The notes beneath the pieces are model-generated. The model was not told where the DNA came from and ran no database searches. It saw only the letters and a program-made list of their open reading frames with translations. Shown here piece by piece: positions 35,930-49,612 of a DNA stretch of 64,000 nt (the first letter of the stretch is position 1; each line of letters opens with the position of its first letter). The DNA is from Sphagnum magellanicum (Eukaryota > Streptophyta > Sphagnopsida > Sphagnales > Sphagnaceae): contig CM038911.1 of NCBI GenBank assembly GCA_021904315.1, positions 5,863,390 through 5,927,389 on the forward strand, read 5' to 3'. The position numbers and the translations under genes were made by a program.

Positions 35930-38060
35930 GAAAGAAGGAATGGTATGTCAGGTAACCCATGAGAGGGCTCCAGTTACTCAATGAATTTGTGCCTTGCCTT
36001 ACCCAGTAACTAGTGCCTTCTTGCTGGTCACCTAGTCCATATTGCACCTTCTAGACTGGAAAGATTTTCCTTCACATGTGCTTTAAAACATCATCAAGCT
36101 CCTAACCTTTAATGTAACCTGTGACAGTGTTCCCCTTCCTACCTTATGCCAGGGGAGACAAGTAGACCAGATCTGTAATATTCAAGAGAGGTGTTTGTTT
36201 ATTTGTTTGTTTTGTTCGGATGTGAGTACACTATATAACTCTTGCAAACTCTGGAAGCCTGCTCCACTTTTGATACCACTAGAAAGCCCTTGATTAGGTG
36301 GTGTGCATGTTTGTCACTTCACAACTTTTGGATGGATGGATGAAAAGAAAATTTAGAATTTAGAATGATTTTTTCTCAGGAAAATCATTTTTAAAAAAAA
36401 TCTGATTTTTCATAAGAACTTTGAAATTAAGCCAGCTGCATGTGAGAAGAATTTTATTGAGATATAGGTGACCTTACTTACAGAAGGTTTAATATAGTTG
36501 AGCCAATGACACAAGGGTCCCAATAGTATTCATTAAAATAGTATCTCCACCCACACCAAATATGTGTGCCTCTGTCAATGTTTAGCACATGCAAAAAAAT
36601 AGTGTCTAATACTTCATCCAAAGTATGTGAGTCTAGACTAGACTGCACTCACTGCATTCAAAATAATGTGCAAGGTCCTGTAAGTCAGATAAACCTGCAC
36701 ATTATGTGCTTGTCACCTAGGAGCTGCATGGTTTTAATCCATGTCCTGAATTGTTGTAGTGACATTTTACACAGGTATTCATTTTTTAGGAATGAAATAT
36801 TGCTGGTTGGTGAATTTCAACAACTTCTAAATTAGCCATCGTCCTTCACTTGTGTTTGTTCCATCCTACCAGCCTACCTACCAACCGAGCATTCACAAAA
36901 AGCACAAGAGGAAAAGTTAATATCTTCATGATAACCACATCATTAAAATAATAGCCAGTACTCAGAGGATGCACCTGGATTTATAGCATAGTGCATGTTC
37001 CACTCTATTAGTGTTCTGTAAGGGGGCTGAGGTCCTGCTAACTAGACTTGCATTCTGAATGATATTCATGCAGCAATACTTTGTGTGTACATTATTAAGC
37101 TCACATTTTTGTACAAGGAAATACAGACAAAGATCAACAATTTTACATGCAAAAAATGAAACTCTGACTGATCCTTCCTACTGGATTAAAATTAAGTGTG
37201 AGGAACCCACATGGACCATTGCATGTTACAATTTTTTTCGCCATTAATTCAGGAACAGCCCATCTGCAACAGTGATTGATTCTATTATACATGAAACAGA
37301 TTTCACCAATCTTATAATTTGTTTTGACTCTTTTGTGTTCAGTATCAGTGAAAAAGAATGTACCAGATCTCCGTGCTTTCAAATCGTTCCCCAATCCCCA
37401 GTATGATTAATGAGCCCCCTATGAGCCTCGGCCCTTTTTAGGACAATTTACCTCTTCGTTGGAAATCTGGTTCAATCTACTCATCCATGAATGGTATTAC
37501 AAATCCAACTGGTAGACTCAAAGCTTACACATTTAAATATATTTCATAAGAATTTCTGGGCCAAAATCAAGCAATGGGTGCTGAGTTAGTTTCACACTGA
37601 AAATGAATTATAAGAATCTAGCGATTTTTATAATTTTTTCTCAATTTTTCTGATCAAAAACCTCCAAAATCATTTTTTTTTCAATATTTTTTTTAAATGT
37701 GCTTCTAGTCAAAATTGGATCGATAAAAAGGAGGCTCGTACAATATTGAGTGCAAGTAGCAAGGTTCACAAGGTAGAGGCCCAATGCATGCACTTGTGGT
37801 ATCAAAACCTCATCCAAATCCATGCAAAAATTCCAGTCAGTAAAACATCTGAAAGAAAGCTCTCAAAAGGCCATGTAGCAAACCCACCTAAAATTTGGAA
37901 AATATTTAAATTTCCATTGCACCCATCCATTTGAAATTCCAAATTTTGAAAATCATTTTTGGCTTATTAGGCGTTTAGAGGTTACATATACACATGTTTG
38001 ATCTAATCAGCTGCTTTGTCAGTTGGATCAAAGATTAGGCATCAAACCTTTTCCTTACTT
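35930..38060. other. Intergenic DNA, no gene seen
   Basis: Open frames up to 89 codons (36566-36835) lack recognisable domains and splice context. Confidence 0.55.
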
Positions 38061-38061
38061 C

Positions 38062-38250
38062 AGGGGTGATGGCTCAGTGGTCTAGACCCTAACTGGGACC
38101 TAATATAAGGTTTTGGGTTCAAACCCACTGGTGTGCAGGTGATGAAAGCCCTGCTTTAGCCCCTGTGCCTAGTGCTTGACTTGGGAGTGGCGCCAATGAC
38201 TTGTCAGGCTCAGGTCTGATGGGGTTTTTAAATGCTTTTTAAATAATAAA
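38062..38250 (+). mobile_element. tRNA-derived SINE
   Basis: The head looks like a tRNA: A box tggctcagtgg at 38070-38080 and B box gggttcaaaccc at 38115-38126, the usual Pol III internal promoter at plausible spacing. About 95 bp of tRNA-unrelated body follow, then T-rich and A-rich tail sequence (ttttt, aaataataaaaata). Length of about 190 bp is typical for a plant SINE. The cloverleaf is not maintained, so it is not a functional tRNA gene. No clear target duplication was found. Confidence 0.7.
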
Positions 38251-38275
38251 AATATTCTTCACTATAGAATTAAGG

Positions 38276-38291
38276 TGTGTGTGTGTGTGTA
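38276..38291. repeat. (GT)n microsatellite
   Basis: Eight GT units shortly after the SINE tail. Confidence 0.9.
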
Positions 38292-39324
38292 TGAAAGGAG
38301 ATTTCAAATTGGGACCAGGTAAAAATTATATTTCTAGATCTTATAAATGAGAAAATTGCTGCCAGTCATCCTCCCTTCCACCCATGTTTGAATGACTACT
38401 AGGAGCTGCTGCTTGCTGCAGGCAAACAACCTTAAGGTAGAAGGCATCCATCCATCTTTAGTAATTATTTCATGGGGTGGTGGCATATCATATCCAGAAA
38501 TGCTGGTGAAACTTGCAACGCATTTCATGACAAATACTTACACACACATTATATATATACATATATAGCTTTGGAAATGTATTCATGTCCAAGCAATAAA
38601 TAATATATTAACAGACAATAGTTTCATTGTAAAATTTAGAGCATGAATGGAACATGGTCCATCTGGCCTGCTTCCTATTGCATGTAGCTCTCTATTGCTG
38701 CACTCTAGTTTTGTTATTGATAAAGTGAATCATAGTCTCTCCTTTTTCCCCATAATAATATGTGAGCCTTACTTGTGAAGGCATCATCATGATCTTTGTC
38801 AGGAAGAGAGTTTTGTGTGCAAGAAGGTATCTACAAAAAAGACCGTCCCCTGGATGAAAAGGAATCTCCAGGAGGAAATACAATAGACAAACGACTTTAG
38901 ACACTCAATAGAACAAAGCCAAAGTGTAAATTCCTAATCGTGTGTAATGGGTCCATTATTTTTGCAACTTTTATTGTGCCACCCCCGCCCCCCAATACTT
39001 TCTGGGCACTAATTCTAGCTTCCATTGTAAGGCACTAGATGTGAGCTTCCATTGTGAGGATCATTACAATACTGGCCTGAAATTAACTTCCCCACAGGTT
39101 CCCCCCTGGTGTGCTTGCCCAACCCCTTTACCTTTACTATGAAAGGTCATGGAGAGCTTGTCTTTGGGGGTGGTGGGTTACTTGGGAATCATATGGAATG
39201 GGTACAACTCTGGTTGAATAGGGTGGGGTGCTTCTATGGGGACTGCTGGCCAATGTTCCAGAAAATTTGGTGATGGACCAATCAATGTGGCTCCTTAAAA
39301 AAACAAACTCTGGGCACTACGCAC

Positions 39325-39545
39325 ACTCTTAGAGCAGCTCCACTGGTGCTCAGTATATGGCCCTGTAAAAGAATATTGGATGAAGAAAAGTCAAAACATG
39401 CCGGTTTGGCTCAACAAACTGGTTGTGGCCCAGCATTTTTTCCACAGGATGCTGAGGCTGGCAAAAGGCACCGCAGTGCCGAACACCTTCTTTTGATTGG
39501 CTATAGTCCAGGTGGGTTGCCATTAGTAGGCTCCCACCTATTTGT
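39325..39545 (+). repeat. Dispersed repeat family F, copy 1 (AGAGCAGCTCC end)
   Basis: Starts ttagagcagctccactgg, a sequence resembling termini of PIF/Harbinger-type MITEs in plants (family knowledge). It shares tgaggctggcaaaagg, the following about 35 bp and gattggc with 53313-53363. The open frame 39346-39567 is incidental. Confidence 0.55.
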
Positions 39546-39567
39546 ACTCTCAGTTTTAGTTTTATGA

Positions 39568-40757
39568 GTGGAATTGGAAAGAACTTAAGTAACTAAACTT
39601 GGATGTGAGAAATATTTTGCAGTGATCTTGCGGAGAGAGCACTGCTGGACATGCTAGGAAGTGGTATCTGAGACAGACAAGACATTTAACCAACTATATG
39701 TCTCTACCAGGTTGTCCATAGTGCATGGCTGGGAGTAGGGTTTTTATTTCCAATTTTGTGACGTAGCCAAACTGGCAATCATCCACAAGAGAAAATAGCC
39801 AACTTTGGCTACAGGTCAGAGCGGAAAGTAAAACATTTATGAATCCTGCTATACTTTGGTGACTTGCTGTAACATAATTGTCTAAACATGGTGAGTTCAG
39901 AGTTTTTGCCCTCAGTGACTATGGTGCTCTTTTTTTTATTTATTGCCAAGTGGTGAAAATTTGCCCCAAAAAATGCGGGTAGGCCCTGGTTTTAAGTTGA
40001 TTATGCAACTAATTCTTGCATTTTCAAACGTCAATAATAAAAACTAGTGTTGGGCAGATATATATAGACTGTAAAAAGTCAGCTGGGATATGGGAAAAAT
40101 CATATAATAAACATGTTGTTATTATTATTATTTCCTGACAAGACTATCAATGTTCTAGGGAAAAATAGTTAAACATATAAGCAATTATTCATCTTATGAA
40201 GTTTGTGATGTGCTAGTTGAACTTTGATCACTTGTCATGATGTGATGGACTTCATGAAAAGCAATTAGCACATATTCAGATGTATAAATTCTAAAGCTGG
40301 ATGGAGATTACATAAAATGGTGTAAGGTATTTCAACTTCTGTTGTCATATAGATCACATGCCACACAAGTTGGTCCATGCTCACTCAAGTAGGTCACTAC
40401 TGTTTGTAGTTATTGTGTACCATTTACATTTCAAGGGTATTATTTGTCTCCGTAACTTTGAATGAAATGCATGTCAATATCTTATAACCTTATTTATTAG
40501 TGAAAGTTGGAAATTGATAAATGCATGAGCTTATTTGTAAATGAAAATATATATCTTTACCTTAACCTCTTATTTTTCTTCATAAACTTTTATATAAAAA
40601 AAGTACAACTTTAAAGGTATCAATTGACGCATGCTCCTATATAGGGTAGTACTTATGATAAAATCCAAATATGTAACATTTTAAAAGTGGAAATGGACAA
40701 GAAACTCAACATGAAGGAAGAAGACTCAAGATGAACATTAACATCCAATTGGGAACA

Positions 40758-40794
<37 letters not shown>

Positions 40795-43700
40795 GGGTCA
40801 AAGTTTCACAAAATTTTGACCTCAAAATTTGTTAAACCATATTTTGTCACAAATTTTGTGCTTTATGAAAGGCATTTGCTTAATCTTTTAGAAACAAATT
40901 CTTTTGGTTGAAATTTTTGCCACATTTGTACACATGGTTTAATTTGGGGCAATTGTTTTTGCTAGTCAATTACAAACTTTTCCTTGTTTGACACTAAATA
41001 TCCTTTGAGACGACAATTAAGGATGTTACATCAAAAAATGACAAATAAATAACATTGATTGGGACAAGTTGAAGGATAGGAAAAGGAGTCACTTTATATC
41101 TTTTTCTTTTTTAAATTAGTGATGTATTCAAGTAAATGCAAGCTAAGGTGCATCATTTTTGGCACATGACACATTCCATAGAAGTTCATTTTGTAAACTC
41201 AAATTAATGGTATCATTGGTTAAATGTGGACTATGTGATGAAAATTCACAAGAAGAAATTTTGTCCTTTTCCACTACCCAAATTCACTAGGTTTTTAGTG
41301 AAATGGAACAAAAATGACTACTATAGTACTTGAATAAATTCAGCATAAATTTATTTATTTTTCATTTTGCCAAATTTTTGAAAAATTATTTACCATTTGT
41401 GCTAAAACTTTAATAAAATCAAAAGTTCAATTATCAAATTTGAATTGTAGACCTTCGAGTACTAAGATTTAAGATTAAAATAGTTTGGACATAGTTAATT
41501 GTTCCACAACTTTGAAGAGAAATCGTTTATTATTCTATATACCCATTATTTATCGAAAATTTCAGAATTAAAAAACCTAGTGCCAAAGTTAAAATTAAAA
41601 TTTTAATTAATTATTTAGCAGTTTATTGCCAAAATTGTTCAAGTAATATGGTAATATGTAGCTTGTTATGTGTGTTTCAATACATATTAATGAATGTTTT
41701 TCATCTCTTGTCTAGTAGAAACTATGCAACATTTGAATAATGGTTTCAATAAGTTCAAAGTGGATGATTCAACTCAGGTAAAAATGTTGATAGTTCAAGA
41801 AATGTGAAAAAATTCACCAAACCATTCAAGTGTAATTGCAAAATATTGAATTGCATGTGTTTCAATATATGATAATAAAAGCAAGATGCAATTTGTGAGT
41901 AATGGTTCTAACATATTAAAAATGAATAGTTCAATTAATGTACACATGTTGATAATTGAAGAGATGAAAAAAATCATTAATTCAATCCAATATAGATGCA
42001 TGGTTTTAAATTATTACATGTGTTTTAATAAATTATGGTCAGTGTAAAATGAAATTCATAAGTAATAGTTCAACTCATGTACCATGTTGATAATTGAAAA
42101 ATGTCAAAAAAATCATTAATCCAATATAATGCATAATTTAAATAAAGTTAGAAGCCCCCTCAATTTTCACATCAACAATTTGAAATTATAAAAAAATGAA
42201 ATAGAGTCCAAATATATACTAATAAATGAACAACATAGTGAATGTAACAACTATGAACAATATTGACCATTAATTAGTGCAACAAGTCACTTACAAACTT
42301 AAGATAATGTAGTGAAATGTACTCAAATCAAACAGTCATCACAATATGTGACGGTGGAAAAGGACAATATTTCTTCTTGTGATTACACAAATTTGATCCA
42401 TTGAAAAAATCAACCACCTTAATACCTCTATAATATATGTTAGGGGAAGAAAACAAAATCTAACAAAAATTGATTGAATTGAAGACTTTTTTTAAAAATG
42501 GCCCATAACATTTTTGTCAAGGTTTTCCCAAACAAAATTTTTAATCTAGGTTTTAAAAAAAAAAATGGTATCATATACTAAATCCTTATAATATTTTTGG
42601 AATGAAAATAATAAAGAAAATATCAAAATACAAAATGTCATGATTGTTTATATGTGTGCATTTCAAAAGTCCATTACTATATGTCTAATGTATATTTGTT
42701 GCATTATGTTATTATGTATGTGTTCAAGTTCAAGTTGAAAAGTTAAAACCATTTGAAAAAGTGGCATATTAATTATTTTATTAGATTTTTATTACATCTC
42801 AATTGATTACACCCTATTAAAAAATTATACTATGACACAAAAAGTGATGCACCATATCTAGTATTGACCCATTCAAACATTAAATGATAACACATTTAGA
42901 TTGAAAAATGCATGAATGGAACATATGTTCACATGTATGACTGTGACAAATAATGAAATGTGTAGGTCTTATTTACATAATTTATTTTGTAAATTTTATC
43001 TTTCCAAATTTCTTTTTTTTGAAATATCTTCCAGATTTTGTGAATGGGTCTAATTTGTTTTTGGAAATACTTTTATTGCCTCAAAACAACCATATATTTG
43101 TTTGCAAAATTTGGCACATGATCTTTCAAGGAGTTTGTTCATGACCCTTATGAATGGATATAAAACAATTTGCAAAATAATATTTAATCTTTCTTTAATG
43201 ACAACACATTCATGTGATGTTGGGACATTACCATACCCACAATTAACAATCGGCATTTTTTATTGATATATTTAATTGCTATAAATTACAACAAAAGGGA
43301 TTCAACAACCTGAATTCTAATATTCTAAAATTTTGACTACTAGGAATAGGAACACAACTGTATAATTTTTTGGGAGTTTGATTATTTAGATTTCCAACAA
43401 TATATTTTTTTATTTTCTTTAAACAAGCTTCCTTTTTTAGAATTATTAAACATCCAACTCCAATGGTAGGTATAGTGTGTCAACTATTATATTGTTAGAA
43501 TATTATTATATTATGTACATATATTTTCTAGTATATTTTGTATATACATAATAGATTAATGAACTCATATACATGCCTTCATAACATAATGAAACCAAGG
43601 AAAAAATAATAATGGGGGAATTTTAATGTTTCAATAACATGGTGGTATCAATAATTCATTATTGGTATGGTGTTATATTAGTAACAATAGCAAGATTTTT

Positions 43701-46700
43701 TAGAAATGACAACATGGCATTATCAATTGATAAAAAAACATTGAATGATCCATTGTTGGATTATGCATTTGGACCACAACAACCTTATTAAAATTTGGTT
43801 TCCACTTTGTTCATAGAAAGTGCCACATCTATATCATCATCATCATCAACTTCAAATTTCAAAATTAAGAATGAACCATATCCATATCTAGGATTTTTCT
43901 CAGAAAATGGCCATGTTATTGGTATTTTTAGAATTAATTGATACCAAATTGGTTATATATTCATACAAATATATTCATATTAGAACCCCATGGCCAAGGA
44001 AAAAGCTCTAGATTTATGGAATGTATTCTAGTAGCTAGGGGGAACATTCTTTTTTGAATTTAGCAAATATGCGAGTAAAAATATAAGCTCCCAGATATTG
44101 GTTTGGTAAAAATTATAACTTTAATTATTTTTATAATAGCTTTATGTTTATTTTAGAATATATATATATGATCAATTTAAGGTATACATTAATCCACAAT
44201 ATTAGGGGGGGAAAGTAAAAAAGAAATAACATATGTACTAAACATTTTATATAATAGTTGTTAATAGATTCAACTAATTAATATATTAGGAAAATTTAAT
44301 TATGAACTCTTATTTTATTTTCCATTTTTTTTTTTAATCATGCATCTTTTGCCTATTATTAATAGAAGTTTTATTTGATTGTTAATTATCCCTTGGAAAA
44401 GCAAGTTTGTTCAACTTTGTCCTAAAATGATAACTATATTTTGATTCATTTTCTTCTTTTAGCTCATTTCTATTTCTCATTCATAATTTAGATTTGGTCA
44501 ATTTTTTAGCTTAATAATCAATCAATTATCAAATTCATGTATTTTTGTGAATTGTTTCAAAGTGTTTGAGAAACAATGTTATTAGGGGTGAAAATCCTTT
44601 AGGTGTACCACCCACAACAAAAGGGACCCAATTCTTATTATAGTTTTTTTTATGCCTATATTTTGATCTCAATTAAAATTGATCAATCAAAATATATCAA
44701 ATATTTCATAAGTACCATATATAAGACCACTACAATTTTTAGATTATGTCATAATAATCCAAAAATGTGTCTTTACATGGTGAAAAAAACTAGGAAAAAA
44801 ATATTTAAAAGGGTGACATTGTGACAAATTTTGGAACATTGAAAAACATTTGGACCCTTAGATCACAAGGAATCATTAACAACATCAACATAATGTGCAA
44901 GATTCAAACAGCATAATAAATCTACCAAGCATGTTGTTCATCATGTACAATGGCTTAGGAGTAATCAATTTATATTTTACTATTACCATGTGAGGTGTTA
45001 AACATTTTATTTTGCAAGATCATAAGAATTTTTGTTGGGTGAAATCTTTTGTTATGTTTCTATTGTTCCATTTGTGTATTAGGAATTAGTTGAAGATTGA
45101 ACTTGCATTGGCCAAAATTAGTATTTCAAATTATAAGATGTATTGGCCATTGATGTTGTTTAATCCCAAAATTTCATATGTCTAAGTTGCAATGAAAACT
45201 AGATTGGCCACAAAATTTCTTGACCTTTGTTGTAATGAAGCAAATTGTTAAATCATTAAATCAACTACTCTAACATGTATTAGTTCACCATGCAAATGAT
45301 CCACTTATGAATGAACAATCTTGATCACATTATTGTGCATTTTCATGTTTAAAAAAAAAAGGGGGTATTTAAATAACAATTGAATTACAACATTACACAC
45401 ATACAAAATAAACTGCTTGAAGCCACAAACTTTGGATACATAAATAAAAAATATACGTACATATATATGAGTAGAAGCATGATAAAATATATTTAAAAAA
45501 CAAGTGCATTTACTTAAATCTATGACATCCATATGAAAACCATAAAATTGCATTAATGTAAGTGGAAATATGGCTAAGCCCCATCCATGCCCTCTATTGA
45601 GCTTATAATAATTTATTTTTCTTAAAATAGAACAAACTATGTAAAAAAGGTTCAAAGTAAATAAAAATGAATGATAAATGTTTGTTTGAAGATTTATTTC
45701 AACAAAAAATATTCAATGAATAAATATGTATTAAGTTAGGATATAAAGATGATTGCATATTTGAAAGTGATGTTAAATAAACTTTTCACATTTTATTTAT
45801 TAAAACATATTTTACAAAAAAAATCACAACAATTTTATGATTAGTTTTGTTACTACTTTACATCCAATTCTTACAAAATAATTTTATTACTAGCATTATT
45901 ATGCTTGCACCCTTACCATTGATATTAGTTTATAATCAATATATTGATAAAAAAATTAGTGATTACTTCCACCTTTTTTTGGAAGTTATTAAATTCTCCA
46001 AACTTTTCAAACATTTTCTCAAAAGTCCTTTTGATGTTCAAGATGCTTAAGGATTACCACTGTGGGATCAAATATGATTTAGCATTTTTGTTAGTTTATA
46101 ACAATTATGCTTTTTAAAAAGATTGCTTTTATTGTTTTTGTATCAATTTTATTTTGGGTGGAGGTTGCCCATCCCAAGAATGTATCTATCCAAAGGTGTT
46201 TACTTTCAAAATTCATAAGCAATTCGGTTTGTTTAAGCTAGCCAAGCAACTTATATTCATCACATGAAATTAATTAAATATCAAAGAGGATTCAGTTGAA
46301 TTATTACGGAAAATTTTGCAAGTATTTAAAACATCAATGTTTTTTCAACTTTGAGATATACTTAAGTGGAAATTCATTTTTTTTGTGAAAATCTTGTGAA
46401 AACATATTGCTAAATAGTTTAAACTTTGGGAGTCAAAAACTTAACTAATTTTATCTACAAGTTTAGGTGTTAAATCTTCAACAATGTAAATTCTTGCTTT
46501 TGATTTGCACTTTGGGAAACTTCGAAGATGCTAAATGTTCTAAAGTCTTATAAATTTCATTCCAAAGTGATTTCACCAAGTTGAAGATGTAAGAGAATGG
46601 TAGAAAAAATCTTATTAAATTCCATAGGCATTTTTTTGGAAACTAGAGGTAGATCAAAATTCTAAACTCTTAAAGTTAAATCCCATGGAAAACATATAAG

Positions 46701-47420
46701 GCTTTTTGAATTTTTGTCCTAATTGGTGGGTTTAATAATGCAAAATACAAAATGAAAGGAAGAATAAAAATTGCAGTGTATGTGGCTACCACTAAAATGG
46801 GTTAACCTACCCCACAAAGGATTCATGAGCAAAATCAAACCCTTAAGTCCACTTATTATTAAGCAAGGGTTTCTAGTCACGATAACTTCATCTCAAATCT
46901 CCATGGTCATGAGATTGGCATGCACCTTCAACCAATTTTCAATGGGTTTATTATCGGGCTTAAGCTTTTCTCACTTTGCTTGTTTTTGTTTGCACATGGA
47001 GTGGCTTGCTTACCTTAGCTCAAATGTTTGTCCTTCTTACAAGGTGCAACCACTAATGGTTGTGCAATGGGTATGTAACAATGTTGGAATTGTTTTTATG
47101 AAAATCATTGGTTTTAGTTCTTAGATAACATTTTAAGAACCAATATGTGTCCTGGTTCATTTTGTATTTCATTAAATTTTGAGTGAATTTGAACAAATTT
47201 AAACCATGGAAAAATTGGCCAACCTCTTAAGTGAACATGGATTAATTACTATAGAAAAATGAATCCATTAATAATTAATTTAATTCATTAATAGTTAATT
47301 CATTAGGTTAGTTTCCTAATGCATGATTAGATTACATTAGGTTAAGCACTTATGAACTTAGCTTAAGCCAACTTAAATTAAACATCTAGGAACCTAATTC
47401 ACCAATTAAAGATGCAAACG
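39568..47420. other. Long AT-rich stretch, no gene seen
   Basis: Apart from the (TG)n run, almost featureless. A 116-codon minus frame (45305-45655) and a 117-codon plus frame (46771-47124) have no recognisable domain and fit the chance open frames of AT-rich DNA. No splice-bounded exon set was found. Confidence 0.6.
40760..40791. repeat. (TG)n microsatellite
   Basis: About sixteen TG units. Confidence 0.97.
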
Positions 47421-47421
47421 G

Positions 47422-48089
47422 GTGCAAACAAAATACAATGAACCAACATGATTACTTTAGAAAAGGACTTCATGTTTTTTTTCCCAAAAAAACCTTTTTC
47501 ATATGAATGAATTTTGGAACAATTTTTTTTGCAATTTGTTATAATAAATGCTTATAGTTATCCTAGTACATGAATTTTTTTTAAAAAAAATCATTTTAAA
47601 ATAAATACGAATTTTGAAAGTGTCTGGATTCCTTGTAAATTTAATATTCTATTTATAAAAATGATAATAATTTCAAATCATAACCAAAAATTCATTTTGT
47701 ACAATTTTGTATTTTCTTTTATAATAAGCCACAACTTTTCTTAACACATCATGTAGATTATACTTCATTTATATGTGGTAAAGGACTTTCAAAGTTTTAA
47801 AATTTTATATAAATTTTGGAAAGTTCTTTGAATTTTAAAAGTTTTAAAATTCCACATATTTTGAGGTATGAACATTTTTTCAATGTGGCTAATAGGTTTT
47901 TATCCTTTTAATTTTTTTACCATCAAATGGATTTTTGGTTTGAATTCCTTGACATTCATATGAATGAAAAAACAACAATTTGCCATGATTGCCATGGTGT
48001 AAAATGGCATACCATAAATATTTTCCAATTTTGACTTTTAATTTGTAATCTAATGTTTTTTTTGGCTCGTTGGATTATGACTCCACCCA
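47422..48089 (+). repeat. Dispersed repeat family B, copy 2
   Basis: Direct, diverged copy of 10337-11098. It lacks a segment of about 115 bp that in copy 1 is bounded by (a)atcaaatgcattttt and attaaatggattttt; only one such sequence remains here (about 47926). Confidence 0.8.
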
Positions 48090-48249
48090 AATATGAAGGT
48101 TCAAACTTTTCACCTCCATGCCTAAATAACAACTCTTTAACCATTGGACCATTATTTAAATATGTGAATTTATTTATTATCACATATTATTATGCACATT
48201 CTGTTTCTAACCTTTGTGTAAGCTACCACAAATTAAATTCTTATGTTCA

Positions 48250-48870
48250 TCCTAGAGGCTACTCTAGGTTATTTTAAAGCTATTTTACATTAATTTATTC
48301 TCAACTATTTTAAGCTTTCAACCTTAGATTATTATTTGTTATCTTAGGCTATTCCACCTTAAGCTATTTTTGGTTATTCTAGGTTAATTCACCTTATTTT
48401 AAGTTATGTAACCTTAAGTTTTTAAAAATTATAACCCTAAGTTATTTTTAAATATAACTTATAATAGTTTAAGGTGTAATATTCTAAACGTAGAATAACT
48501 CGTAAAAACCTAAAATAACTAAAGGTAAAATAACTTAAAATAGCCTAAGATATGACCTATAATATCATAGGGTAGAAAAATAAAAAATAACCTAAGGTGA
48601 AATAATTTAGAATAACTTAAGGTAAATAGTTGAAAATAGTTGACAACAGCTAATAATAGACGTGATAGGTTACGATGGAATAACCTAAAATGACTTAGAA
48701 TAACTTTTAAAATCTTGGGGTAAATATTTTTAAATTAATTAATTTTAAAAAATTAATTAGTTTACAATAGTTAAAGTAACAAAAAATAGTCTAAGGTGGA
48801 AAAACAAAAATAGGTTAAGTGAAATAACCTATAATAGCCAATAATAGTTTAAGGTAAAAATCATTTAGGA
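48250..48870. repeat. Degenerate short repeat that inverts orientation midway
   Basis: The left part (about 48250-48430) is written in ggttattttaagctatt / accttaggttatt motifs. The right part (about 48480-48870) is written mainly in the complement, aacctaaaataacttaagg / aataacctaaggtg. The unit is about 18-20 bp and poorly conserved. No coding potential. Confidence 0.65.
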
Positions 48871-49499
48871 TATCTAAAACAACATCAAATGAAGTATATT
48901 TACATTCAATTAGCTTTGGTACATATGAATTCAATTTAAAATTCTACACTTAAAATAAAATAACAGTGTAAAAATTGACTTTTGAAACTAAAATTATTTA
49001 AACATATTAAAAATTGCAAAAACATGTATCTAGTTCTCTTCTCCAACATAATTTGTACATTTTCATACATCTTGCAAGTGTAAAACATAATGGAAAAAAA
49101 ACTCAAATAGTCACTTTAGATCGTACAATTTTCTACAAGTTTTTATCTCCAAATTCTTTTATTCCATTTAGTAGAAAACCCATATTTGCAACTAAAATCT
49201 AGTTGTAAATTATTCATGTAATTAATTTTCCCATTAGTTGCATAAATCTAGTTGCACCCAACATGTAGTCACAAATGTGATATAACCATGACATCAACAA
49301 TTTATTCATGGATTATGTATATGGTCAACATATACAATCTCATCCATTGACCATTCATGTGCAATTTGTACATAATCCCCATTTTTGCAATTAAAATATA
49401 GCCCATTCACATATTGTCACTCGGTGCAATCAAAATTTGCTACTTGCCGTAATCAAAATATGCCACTTGGCATTGAAGAAAAAGAATTGAAAATTCAAT

Positions 49500-49612
49500 T
49501 TATGTAAGTAGGTGCGTGGGTGGTAGGGAGTTAAGTAGATAAATAAGTAGGTAGGTAGATAAGTACATTAGTAGATAAGGAGCAGGTAGGTAAGTAGATT
49601 TTTAAATTTAAT
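49500..49612 (+). repeat. Degenerate (GTAGATAA/GTAGGTA)n tract
   Basis: Purine-rich run of taagtagataa and aagtaggtaggtag variants. Confidence 0.8.

Noticed and set aside
38062-38135. Functional tRNA gene
   Set aside because: A and B boxes are present, but the stems of a cloverleaf do not pair and a SINE body follows.
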